Assembly: GCA_903843305.1 (NCBI GenBank)
Contig: CAIMPI010000051.1
Location: forward strand, 1 to 38,358
DNA from: an uncultured Chlorobiaceae bacterium
GTDB taxonomy: Bacteria > Bacteroidota > Chlorobiia > Chlorobiales > Chlorobiaceae
Direction: 5' to 3'
Length of the DNA stretch: 38,358 nucleotides
Under the pieces are notes generated by a model. It worked only from the letters and a program-made list of their open reading frames with translations. It was not told where the DNA came from and did no database searches. Shown here piece after piece: positions 1 to 7,451 of the stretch; within the stretch, counting starts at the first letter, position 1, and every line of letters begins with the position of its first letter. A program made the translations under genes and the position numbers.

Positions 1-74
1 ATCATCAGTTCAACGGCATCAACCTTGAACTCTTTGCTGTACTTCCTGCGACTCTCGTTGCCTTTCTCTGTCAT
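1..74 (-). CDS. IS3-type transposase OrfA, N-terminal fragment cut by window edge
   Basis: Only the first 24 codons are present. They read MTEKGNESRRKYSKEFKVDA and then VELM. The 'RRKYSKEFKVDAVEL' pattern is the start of the helix-turn-helix transposase OrfA of IS3/IS911-type elements, which binds the element's ends. The start is well supported by AAGGAGATATGAGAA just before the ATG. The rest of the gene lies outside the window, so intactness is unknown. Confidence 0.75.
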   Translation of the reverse strand, partial: MTEKGNESRRKYSKEFKVDAVELM

Positions 75-140
75 TTCTCATATCTCCTTTTGATTGAAGA
101 TATGACTTCTAACCCTGTCCATGAAAATATAGCAAGTTCA
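1..140 (-). mobile_element. Left end of an IS3-family-like insertion sequence (partial)
   Basis: The minus strand carries the start of a transposase-type gene, and its upstream non-coding leader ends near base 140. Read on the minus strand the presumed end begins TGAACTTGCTATATTTTCAT, consistent with the TG...CA termini usual for IS3-family elements. Only this end is inside the window, so the partner inverted repeat and any target duplication cannot be checked. The boundary at 140 is inferred from the terminal dinucleotide and the leader, not from an aligned repeat. Confidence 0.55.
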
Positions 141-284
141 TTCTTTCTTTTAAACATTGAGAATCGGTAACGGTATATTGCAGCTACCCCAGTTCATTGA
201 TAGATGCTTCAGAGTTTGTGTTTTACACAAAAGAAAGCACTTATTGAATATACAGAGAGAAATAGTTTGCTTTTTCCGAATTAG

Positions 285-308
285 GCAGATCAGTCAAAAA
301 AATGTTAA
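285..308 (+). repeat. 24-bp direct repeat, copy 1 (before the PIN gene)
   Basis: GCAGATCAGTC followed by 13 bases ending AATGTTAA. It matches the copy at 1983-2006 at 22 of 24 positions. This copy ends 17 bases before the PIN-gene ATG; the other overlaps the start region of the FRG gene. A shared leader or duplicated insertion scar is possible. Confidence 0.6.
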
Positions 309-325
309 GTTTTCCGACGTAAGTA

Positions 326-1090
326 ATGACTATTACCGATACTCAGATACTTTCCTATTACTACAAGCGATTAGCACCGCTGCTGAACTCCCCCATATTG
401 CTTTCGTCCATAATGGCCTCAGAGTTCCTTCTTATTCAATCCACAAACTTCAACAGCGCAAACTATTACCCAATTCTTCCAGCTCTTCTTAAGCATCGTA
501 TCGGTGGCGTTTTTCCAGGAGAAGCAATAGTTCCGCGAATATTGTTTGACTCAAAGAAACACGCTGCTCTCGGGAAACATCGGACAGACCAGCTCGTTTT
601 GAATTTTAATGGAAGGATGCCATCGCTTATTGAGTTTGGAAGTATCGCGATCAGTCAGATCATTAACGATGGTCACGAGGATATTTATTTTGCAAGCATC
701 TCCCACCTCGAAAAGAATCTTCAAAAGAAGCTTCGCGACAAATTGCGATTCCTTATCAGTACTAACGTTCAGTGTCTTGCGGTCACTCCTGCCATTGCTG
801 ATGTTGGAATGAACATCCTTGGGCAGTTCCTTGATACATACGAGGCAAAGCAGAACCCGAGGAATACTCTTAACGATATTCTTATACTCTCCACTGCAAT
901 CGAACATTCGCATCCTCTATTTACTGAGGACAGCCTCCTCAGGCGCTTTACCGCAGATCTTTTAGGAGCTTCTTGTTGCGTACAGCCTTTGGATAGACTG
1001 GTTATTGACTTTTCGCCTCTGGAAGTAGTTGATCGTCGTAGATCGTTTGAACGGGGGTGGCAGGTCATGGAGCGCCGTGGTACTCGATGA
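326..1090 (+). CDS. PIN-domain protein with internal insertion (putative ribonuclease)
   Basis: This 254-residue protein has PIN-nuclease landmarks spread over an unusual length. An N-terminal 'DTQIL' (D5) matches the usual 'DTNvL' first strand, an acidic residue lies at E33 after 'SSIMASE', and a C-terminal 'NDILILSTAIE...LFTEDSLL' gives D184 and D202. PIN domains are Mg/Mn-dependent RNases, often VapC-like toxins of about 130-150 residues. Here roughly 70 extra residues (about 45-115) separate the conserved parts. The ATG at 326 is preferred because it retains the D5-T6 motif, although no clear ribosome site precedes it. No antitoxin-like small gene is seen directly upstream. It could be a stand-alone PIN RNase or a diverged toxin; no close family name is claimed. 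Confidence 0.6.
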   Translation: MTITDTQILSYYYKRLAPLLNSPILLSSIMASEFLLIQSTNFNSANYYPILPALLKHRIGGVFPGEAIVPRILFDSKKHAALGKHRTDQLVLNFNGRMPSLIEFGSIAISQIINDGHEDIYFASISHLEKNLQKKLRDKLRFLISTNVQCLAVTPAIADVGMNILGQFLDTYEAKQNPRNTLNDILILSTAIEHSHPLFTEDSLLRRFTADLLGASCCVQPLDRLVIDFSPLEVVDRRRSFERGWQVMERRGTR

Positions 1091-1145
1091 AGTGAAAACT
1101 AACCTCGCGTCCCCTGAGCTTCCACGTTATTCTTGTATGCAAAAT

Positions 1146-1920
1146 ATGGTACACGAGTTCGACGGAATAAAATATAAAGAGGCATCGGCACAACAAAAAG
1201 AATAGGGTTCGAAGCTGATCTGGGAATTGAGTATTTCTGGAACCGAGCTCATCCTTGATCTCGGATGCGGTGATGGTGCGCTGACCTCACAACTGGCGGC
1301 GCTTACGCCACAAGGTGCTGTTGTTGGGATTGATGCATCTTATGGCATGATTGAAACTGCCAAGTCATATCATGCAGAGAATTTGTCTTTTGAAGTCGGC
1401 GATATTAACGGTCTGAATTTTGAGAACGAGTTCGATATTATTTTCTCCAATGCTGCGTTGCACTGGATCAAGAATCATGAAGCCTTGATTGAGAAGGTGT
1501 TTCTCGTCCTCAAAAGTGGTGGAATTATGAGATTCAATTTTGCTGTTGAGGGCAATTGTGCCAATTTTTTGCTGTTGTAAAAGAGGCTATATAACAACCG
1601 TCGTTCGCCTCTTATTTCTTCGGTTTTGATTGGCCGTGGTATATGCCAACTATCGAGGAATACGGACTACTTGTGCGTAGCATTCCATTCATGGATCCCA
1701 AGTTTGGAGTGAAAATGCCGATCGCTTCTTTGCCGATGCAGAGACCACGATTAAATGGGTTGATCAGCCAAGTCTGGTGCCATTTATAAAACTTATGCCT
1801 GATGAAGAGAAAGAGGATTTTCGGCAGTTTGTGATTGGGCGCATGATTCAGAAAACATGCTAGGTTGACGGAAGGTGTTTTGAAACATTCATGCGCATCA
1901 ACGTGCTCGCAAAAAAGTGA
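1146..1920 (+). pseudogene. Decayed SAM-dependent methyltransferase (trans-aconitate methyltransferase-like)
   Basis: Read across three frames, the region encodes one class I methyltransferase. It starts MVHEFDGIKYKEASAQQKE at 1146 and hits an in-frame TAG at 1203-1205, where related proteins usually have Trp. It continues through the SAM-binding motif 'LILDLGCGDGA' and 'FSNAALHW'. A one-base loss in the T-run near 1567 shifts the frame; 'AVVKEAI' is then followed by a TAA, then 'FDWPWYMPTIEEYG'. A second shift near 1710-1730 leads to 'NADRFFADAETTIKWVDQPS', another TAG, and 'CFETFMRINVLAKK' to the stop at 1920. Three internal stops and two frameshifts make a working enzyme very unlikely. An intact paralogue elsewhere in the genome is plausible. 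The order of motifs fits trans-aconitate 2-methyltransferase and relatives; the exact substrate is not known. Confidence 0.85.
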
Positions 1921-1982
1921 CTTCCATGCCAGCTCCTGCTTATATTTTTCAACAATTAATAGTCTGCCTATTTTAGGAAAAA

Positions 1983-2006
1983 GCAGATCAGTCTAAACAA
2001 TGTTAA
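1983..2006 (+). repeat. 24-bp direct repeat, copy 2 (at the FRG gene start)
   Basis: Second copy of the repeat at 285-308, with two mismatches in 24. It ends 17 bases before the preferred FRG start at 2024, the same spacing as copy 1 has to the PIN-gene ATG. The matching spacing suggests a shared 5' leader or an insertion/recombination scar carrying similar gene starts. Confidence 0.6.
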
Positions 2007-2023
2007 CTCCTAATGGAGAATTC

Positions 2024-2806
2024 ATGGAACTTATTGAAGTTGTTTCATTATCTAATTTAATTAGCGCAATTGAGAAAGTAACCAAAACACTAACTTGTGA
2101 TTCTATTGATGTTTGGTATCGAGGAGTCTCAGATGATAGTTACGAATTAGTCCCTGGAACAGTATGGCGAAAAATTGATGAATCGCTACATTGTGGAATG
2201 ATAGAAGACTGGTTGAATTTATATGTCATTTATTCAAATGAGATATACAATGATGGATATGACGTATATGCCTTAGCGCAACATTATGGACTTCCTACCC
2301 GCCTTTTAGATTGGACAACTTCACCTCTAACTGCTCTATATTTTGCTCTCGAAAAAGATGAAGAACAAGAAAAACGTGTTTTATGGGCTATTAATCCATT
2401 TAGATTAAATGAGATATCAACAGGTTGGAATGGGCATTTCTCTGTTTCAGATAAATATTTAAGGGAAAAATATGAGCTCAATAAATATTTACCAGAACCC
2501 TTAAGTGGCTTAGAAACTAAAGAAATAAAAAACGGTCCGATTTCAATAAGGGTTCAACCTAGAAACCGGAGACTCAGCTCCCAAAAAGGCTGTTTTACGC
2601 TTCATGGAACATCTCAGGATAATTTGCTAGACGTCTTATCTAAGGATTCAGAGTGTCAAATTGTAAAGATTGAAATAAATGGTAAGGCGATTCGGGAAAG
2701 AATGCTTAAAGAACTCAGATTGCTCGGTGTTAATGAAGATAGCATTTATCAAGATTTAGCAGCTTTGTCGAAAAGAATACGAAGAGAATCGAGAATAAAG
2801 AGTTGA
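2024..2806 (+). CDS. FRG-domain protein
   Basis: A 260-residue protein with the FRG domain, named for its Phe/Tyr-Arg-Gly motif. The motif is seen as 'WYRG' at residues 31-34, followed by 'QHYGLPTRLLDWT' (86-98) and 'ALYFA' (104-108). The family's biochemical role is unknown; members often sit in accessory and defence-type regions. I chose the ATG at 2024 because TGGAG lies 5 bases before it; an in-frame ATG at 2000 lacks such a site. Base use is strikingly AT-rich (17 G+C in bases 2041-2100), unlike recC next door (34 G+C in bases 3061-3120), which points to separate acquisition. No signal peptide or membrane segment is evident, so it is probably cytoplasmic. Confidence 0.8.
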   Translation: MELIEVVSLSNLISAIEKVTKTLTCDSIDVWYRGVSDDSYELVPGTVWRKIDESLHCGMIEDWLNLYVIYSNEIYNDGYDVYALAQHYGLPTRLLDWTTSPLTALYFALEKDEEQEKRVLWAINPFRLNEISTGWNGHFSVSDKYLREKYELNKYLPEPLSGLETKEIKNGPISIRVQPRNRRLSSQKGCFTLHGTSQDNLLDVLSKDSECQIVKIEINGKAIRERMLKELRLLGVNEDSIYQDLAALSKRIRRESRIKS

Positions 2807-2913
2807 ATACTGCTTTCTTTTGACGAGCAACTAGAGCGTTATTTTAGACTTATATGAGAGCTGAAAGTTTAGGGAACCGACAGCATAATGAATTAAATGC
2901 CATCCTTCATCCC

Positions 2914-5900
2914 ATGCCACTTAACCTCTACACCAGCAACCGGATGGAAGTTCTGGTTGATACCCTCGCCGCCACCCTCCGCAAGCCGCTTTCCTCGGTC
3001 TTCACCAAAGAGGTGATTGTGGTACAGAGCCGGGGGATGCAGCGCTGGCTCTCGATGGAGCTGGCGTTGCGTTTTGGCGTCTGGGCTAACGGGCACTATC
3101 CTTTTCCCAATGCGATGGTGCAGGAGCTGTTCAGCAAGAACTTGCCCAATATGCCCGACACCTCTGCCTTTGCACCGGAGGTGATGAGCTGGAAGATCAT
3201 GCGGCTACTGCCGGAGCTGCTCGACACTGAGCCGTTTGGTACGTTGCGTCACTATCTGGCCGATGATCCTGATGATCTGAAGCTTTTTCAGTTGTCGGAA
3301 AAAATTGCTGATACCTTCGATCAGTACACGCTTTTTCGTTCGGAGATGCTGCTTGGCTGGGAGGCGGGAGAGTTGCAGCCATCGGGCGATGAATGGCAGT
3401 CGATCCTCTGGCGAAAGCTTGCTGCCGGAGATGGGGTGCATCGGGGAAAGCTGAAGGATCAGTTCTGCAGGCAGTTGAGCCCTGCCTCACAGGGGGTGGA
3501 GGAAATTTCCGAGAGAATCACCCTTTTTGGCATCTCCTACCTGCCGAAGTTCCATCTCGATATGCTCTCTGCGGTTGCCAGGGTGACTGAGGTGAACCTT
3601 TTTCTCCTGAGTCCGACTCGTGAATACTGGGGCGATATTCTTTCCAAAAAGGCAAGTGCACGGTTGTCGGAAGAGGAGCGTGCTTTGCGCAGTGAGGGGA
3701 ACCCTTTGCTCGCTTCGCTTGGCAGGATTGGCCGCGATTTTTCCGAGATGATTATCGACATGAGCGATACTGCTTTTCATCAGGAGGAGCGCTATAACGA
3801 TCCGGGGGAGGAGTGTCTGCTCCATGCCCTGCAGTCCGATATTTTGAACCTCTCGGGCACTGGCGAGGAGGGGGAGTTACGCCTTCTTGACAGTGATGAC
3901 CGTTCGCTCCGGATTCACTCCTGCCACAGCCCGCTTCGTGAAATTGAAGTGCTCTACGACAACATTCTTGCCATGTTTGAGGAACTCCCCGATCTGAGCC
4001 CGCGCGATATTGTGGTGATGACGCCGGATATTGAGAGTTATTCGCCCTACATCTCCAGTGTTTTTGGGGCAACGGGGGGAGATGGTGCTGTGGCGCTCCA
4101 TTACTCCATTGCAGACCGGCGGATGATGAACGAGGGGGAGATTGCGTCGGCGGTGCTGAAGCTGCTGGCTCTTCCGGGCAGCCGTCTTGCCGCTTCCGAG
4201 ATTTTTGACCTGCTTGCCTCACCGCCGGTGAGTCGTCGCTTTTCGCTCGACCTGAGTGAGCTTGAGCTGATTCGTGGCTGGATTGAAAAGAGCGGGATTC
4301 GCTGGGGCATGGATGAGCGCGACCGCGCCTCGCGGAACCTTCCCGCCTATCGGGACAACTCCTGGAGGGCGGGGCTCGACCGGCTGCTGCTCGGCTACGC
4401 CATGCCAGACGAGAATCAGCTCTTTAACGGCATTCTCCCTTACGATGATATGTCAGGTTCGGTTGCAGAGAGCCTTGGCAAGTTTGCCGAGTTTGTTGAC
4501 AGTGTTGACCGCTTAGTCCGGAGCTTTGAGTGTTCCCGCACGCTTGAAGAGTGGCGCGGGCAGTTTCAGGCGCTGCTGGCCGACTTCATTGTTCCTTCCG
4601 ACAGCTCCGAGCGGGAGTTTGCGGCCATTGCCGAACTTGACGAAGAGCTTGGCAAGATTGTTACGAAGGCTGAGTTTACCGACGACGTTTCGCCTGCAGT
4701 GATGCTCTCCTGGCTTCGCGCTCGTCTTGAGCATCAGGAGCAGGGACTTGGCTTTATGACGGGCGGCATCACCTTTTGCGCCATGCTGCCCATGCGGAGT
4801 ATTCCCTTCCGGGTTGTCGTGCTCATCGGCATGAACGACAACGCCTTTCCCCGCCAGAGCCGCCCCCCGGGCTTTGACCTGATTGCCCGTGAACCGCAGA
4901 AGGGCGACCGCTCCCTCCGCAACGAAGACCGCTCCCTCTTTCTTGAGTCGATCCTCTCGGCACGCGATCTGCTCTACATCAGCTATGTGGGCCAGAGCAT
5001 CCGTGATAACAGCGAGCTGCCGCCATCGGTGCTGGTCAGCGAACTGCTTGACGCTGTGCGTAGAGGCTTCTCTCTTGCCGATGGCGGTTCGGTGGAGGAG
5101 CATCTCGTGGTGCGCCATCGCCTGCAAGCCTTTAACCGGGAGTATTTTACCTCGGGCTCTCCGCTCTTCAGCTACTCTGTCGAGAACTACCGTGCGCTTG
5201 TTGAGAAGGAGAGCGCTGCAACCATCTCGCACTCCTTTATGAGCGCCCCCCTTTCTGAACCGCCGGAGGAGTGGAAAACCGTCTCGCTGGAGCGGCTCTT
5301 GCGCTTTTATGATAATCCGGCAGGATTTTTTCTTGAACAGCGCCTCGGCATCCGGCTTGCGGGCACCGCTTTGCCGCTTGAGGATCGGGAACCTTTCGCG
5401 GTTGAGGGACTTGAGCTCTACAGCCTCAAACAGGAGCTGCTTGAGGTTGTGCTTGGGGGAGGGGAGACAAGTGAGCTGCTCCCGCTTTTCCGGAGCAGGG
5501 GAATGCTCCCTCCAGCGCGTCACGGCGAACAGCTTTTCACCAGAATTCTTGGTGAGGTGGAGGAGTTTGCCGCTACAGTGCAGGAGAGCATTGGCGGCAG
5601 CATGGCATTAAAGCCGCTTGAGGTTGATCTTCAACTTGGCGCTTTCCGACTGACCGGACGGCTTGACCGCCTCTGGCCGTACAGCCTGCTGCACTACCGA
5701 TACGCCAGGCTGAAAATGAAGGACATCATGAGAAGCTGGATTGAGCATCTCGTGCTCAACTCGCTTGACCAGCCGGGCTACCCGAAACAGACCTGCCTTG
5801 TGATGGATAATGAGGCCAGAACCTTTTTGCCACTCGATGGCGCCACCACTCTTCTGGAGAACCTTCTCATTCACTACTGGCAGGGCATCTCCATGCCCCT

Positions 5901-6132
5901 GCGCTTTTTCCCTCGCTCCTCACTCGCTTATGCAACAAAGGGGACTCTTGACGCGGCCCGCAAGGAGTGGCGTGACGACACCTTCAACAACCGTCCGGGC
6001 GAAGGCTCCGATCCGGCTATTCTCCGCTGCTTTGGTTCGAGCGAACCCTTTGATGAAGCATTCTGCTCCCTTGCGGTTGAGCTGCTCGGGCCGATGATAG
6101 AGGCTGCGGGAGAGAAGGCGCAAAGTGTTTGA
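2914..6132 (+). CDS. recC: Exodeoxyribonuclease V gamma subunit RecC
   Basis: About 1072 residues, close to the usual RecC length of about 1100. RecC is the scaffold and Chi-recognition subunit of RecBCD, the helicase-nuclease that processes double-strand breaks. Recognisable points are the start 'LYTSNRMEVLVDTLA', the 'VQSRGMQRWLSMELA' segment of the N-terminal helicase-like fold, 'MLPMRSIPFRVVVLIGMNDNAFPR' in the middle (which matches RecC's inactivated helicase motif region), and the C-terminal 'RLKMKDIMRSWIEHLVL'. The ATG at 2914 is preferred because homologues begin within a few residues of 'LYTSNR'; an in-frame ATG at 2854 would add 20 atypical residues. Neither start has a strong ribosome site. 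No recB or recD follows, so partners must be elsewhere. Frame is open throughout. Confidence 0.93.
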   Translation: MPLNLYTSNRMEVLVDTLAATLRKPLSSVFTKEVIVVQSRGMQRWLSMELALRFGVWANGHYPFPNAMVQELFSKNLPNMPDTSAFAPEVMSWKIMRLLPELLDTEPFGTLRHYLADDPDDLKLFQLSEKIADTFDQYTLFRSEMLLGWEAGELQPSGDEWQSILWRKLAAGDGVHRGKLKDQFCRQLSPASQGVEEISERITLFGISYLPKFHLDMLSAVARVTEVNLFLLSPTREYWGDILSKKASARLSEEERALRSEGNPLLASLGRIGRDFSEMIIDMSDTAFHQEERYNDPGEECLLHALQSDILNLSGTGEEGELRLLDSDDRSLRIHSCHSPLREIEVLYDNILAMFEELPDLSPRDIVVMTPDIESYSPYISSVFGATGGDGAVALHYSIADRRMMNEGEIASAVLKLLALPGSRLAASEIFDLLASPPVSRRFSLDLSELELIRGWIEKSGIRWGMDERDRASRNLPAYRDNSWRAGLDRLLLGYAMPDENQLFNGILPYDDMSGSVAESLGKFAEFVDSVDRLVRSFECSRTLEEWRGQFQALLADFIVPSDSSEREFAAIAELDEELGKIVTKAEFTDDVSPAVMLSWLRARLEHQEQGLGFMTGGITFCAMLPMRSIPFRVVVLIGMNDNAFPRQSRPPGFDLIAREPQKGDRSLRNEDRSLFLESILSARDLLYISYVGQSIRDNSELPPSVLVSELLDAVRRGFSLADGGSVEEHLVVRHRLQAFNREYFTSGSPLFSYSVENYRALVEKESAATISHSFMSAPLSEPPEEWKTVSLERLLRFYDNPAGFFLEQRLGIRLAGTALPLEDREPFAVEGLELYSLKQELLEVVLGGGETSELLPLFRSRGMLPPARHGEQLFTRILGEVEEFAATVQESIGGSMALKPLEVDLQLGAFRLTGRLDRLWPYSLLHYRYARLKMKDIMRSWIEHLVLNSLDQPGYPKQTCLVMDNEARTFLPLDGATTLLENLLIHYWQGISMPLRFFPRSSLAYATKGTLDAARKEWRDDTFNNRPGEGSDPAILRCFGSSEPFDEAFCSLAVELLGPMIEAAGEKAQSV

Positions 6133-6348
6133 TGTACCCCATTTTTCACCCAATAATGAAATGTGTATTATTTGTATAATGCTGTTATATTATTTTTATG
6201 AATACTTGCAAATCTTCCGTTTTGAGACCTCTGTTAATTCATCGATATGGTCATGAAAAATGAGAAACACCAGCGATATTTTTGTGGCCGGTTATCAGTA
6301 TGGTGAAAAAAATATGAATCAGAACGGTTGACCAGCAAGCGCCATTGA

Positions 6349-6378
6349 TTGTGGTAAAAGTGAGTGGAAGTTTATAAA
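6349..6378 (+). promoter_or_regulatory. Candidate sigma70-type promoter for the C1 peptidase gene
   Basis: TTGTGG (6349-6354), an 18-base spacer and TATAAA (6373-6378). A start near 6385 would give a leader of about 30 bases before the peptidase ATG at 6414. It lies in the 281-base gap after recC, which otherwise shows only AT-rich sequence and no gene. The -35 box is imperfect. Confidence 0.35.
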
Positions 6379-6413
6379 TCAGTCTCTTAATTTAACTAAA
6401 ACTGGAGGAAGTT

Positions 6414-7331
6414 ATGGGTCAAATTCTGGAGATATCAGGAATGGGATGGTTGCCGGATTATCCTGATTTCAAGGATTACACGGCAGATCATAATCATGTT
6501 TCACCAGGCATGAAGCAGTTGGGGCAGGTGGACTCCGTGAAGGCGATGCTTGCAAAATCGGGAGTTGCAAAACCGGCCAAACTGACGTTGCCCGCCTCTG
6601 TCGATTTAAGGCCATGGTGCTCCCCGATTGAAAATCAGGAATCAATTGGTGCTTGTACCGCACACGCTGGCGTCGGGATTGTCGAGTATTTTGAAAGGAG
6701 AGCATTTGGCAAGCATACTGATGCATCACGGCTTTTCCTCTACAAGACCACGAGAAACCTCTTGAACTGGACTGGAGATACCGGAGCATTTCTTCGCTCA
6801 ACCATGGGTGCGCTCGTCCTTTTTGGTGTGCCGCCGGAAGAGTATTTCCCCTATGTTGTTGCTGATTTTGACAAAGAACCTTCGGCATTCTGTTACGCTT
6901 TTGCCCAGAGCTTTCAGGCGATAAGTTATTTTCGTCTTGATCCGACGGGGACGGCGAAAGAGGTGCTGCTGACACAGATCAAAGCAAATCTCTCGGCAGG
7001 TATTCCCGCGATGTTTGGTTTTACCGTTTATAACTCGATATCACAGGCGGCTGCAACCGGCAAAATACCCTATCCTACCGCCGGAGAAAAAATTGCAGGT
7101 GGCCATGCCATTTCTGCTGTCGGTTATGATGACAACATCAAGATCAAGAATACCAGTCCCAAGGCAACGGAAACCAAAGGTGCCCTGCTTATCAGAAACT
7201 CCTGGGGAACAGGCTGGGGCGACGGCGGCTATGCATGGTTGCCTTACGACTATGTTTTGAAAGGATTGGCTGTTGACTGGTGGGTGATCCTGAAAAACGA
7301 GTGGATTGACACTGGCGAATTCAAGGCATGA
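6414..7331 (+). CDS. Papain-family (C1) cysteine peptidase
   Basis: A 305-residue C1-type peptidase that hydrolyses peptide bonds through a Cys-His pair. The full active set is visible: oxyanion-hole Gln75 and catalytic Cys81 in 'ENQESIGACTAHAG', His231 in 'GGHAISAVGYDD', and Asn262 in 'LIRNSWGTGWGDGGY'. The N-terminus 'GWLPDYPDFKDYT' is typical of bacterial C1 proteins that have a short lead-in rather than a long inhibitory prodomain. There is no signal peptide or membrane segment, so it is cytosolic or exported by a non-Sec route. GGAGG lies just upstream of the ATG. It stands first in a run of three accessory genes next to the injection system. It might be a protease arm of a conflict system or a cargo/processing protease of the eCIS; both are inference. 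Confidence 0.88.
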   Translation: MGQILEISGMGWLPDYPDFKDYTADHNHVSPGMKQLGQVDSVKAMLAKSGVAKPAKLTLPASVDLRPWCSPIENQESIGACTAHAGVGIVEYFERRAFGKHTDASRLFLYKTTRNLLNWTGDTGAFLRSTMGALVLFGVPPEEYFPYVVADFDKEPSAFCYAFAQSFQAISYFRLDPTGTAKEVLLTQIKANLSAGIPAMFGFTVYNSISQAAATGKIPYPTAGEKIAGGHAISAVGYDDNIKIKNTSPKATETKGALLIRNSWGTGWGDGGYAWLPYDYVLKGLAVDWWVILKNEWIDTGEFKA

Positions 7332-7337
7332 CCCTTC

Positions 7338-7402
7338 TTCCGGTCAGCGTTAACCCTTTCTCCGATGTGAATTCTGAAGAAGGCTTTTGACGCTGACCGG
7401 AA
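7338..7402. repeat. 16-bp inverted repeat (large stem-loop)
   Basis: Arms 7338-7353 (TTCCGGTCAGCGTTAA) and 7387-7402 (TTGACGCTGACCGGAA) match as an inverted repeat at 15 of 16 positions, with a 33-base loop. It sits between the peptidase stop and the hydrolase gene. There is no T-tract after it, so it is not a textbook terminator. It could be an mRNA-stabilising or attenuating hairpin, or a small palindromic repeat element. Confidence 0.7.
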
Positions 7403-7451
7403 TACAGGACTTACTATGTTTCTCTTCATCATCTGAAAGGAGCGTATCATC

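Noticed and set aside
4513-5523. Long minus-strand open frame (336 codons) inside recC
   Set aside because: It is antisense to a convincing RecC protein, of low-complexity basic composition typical of shadow frames in GC-richer genes.
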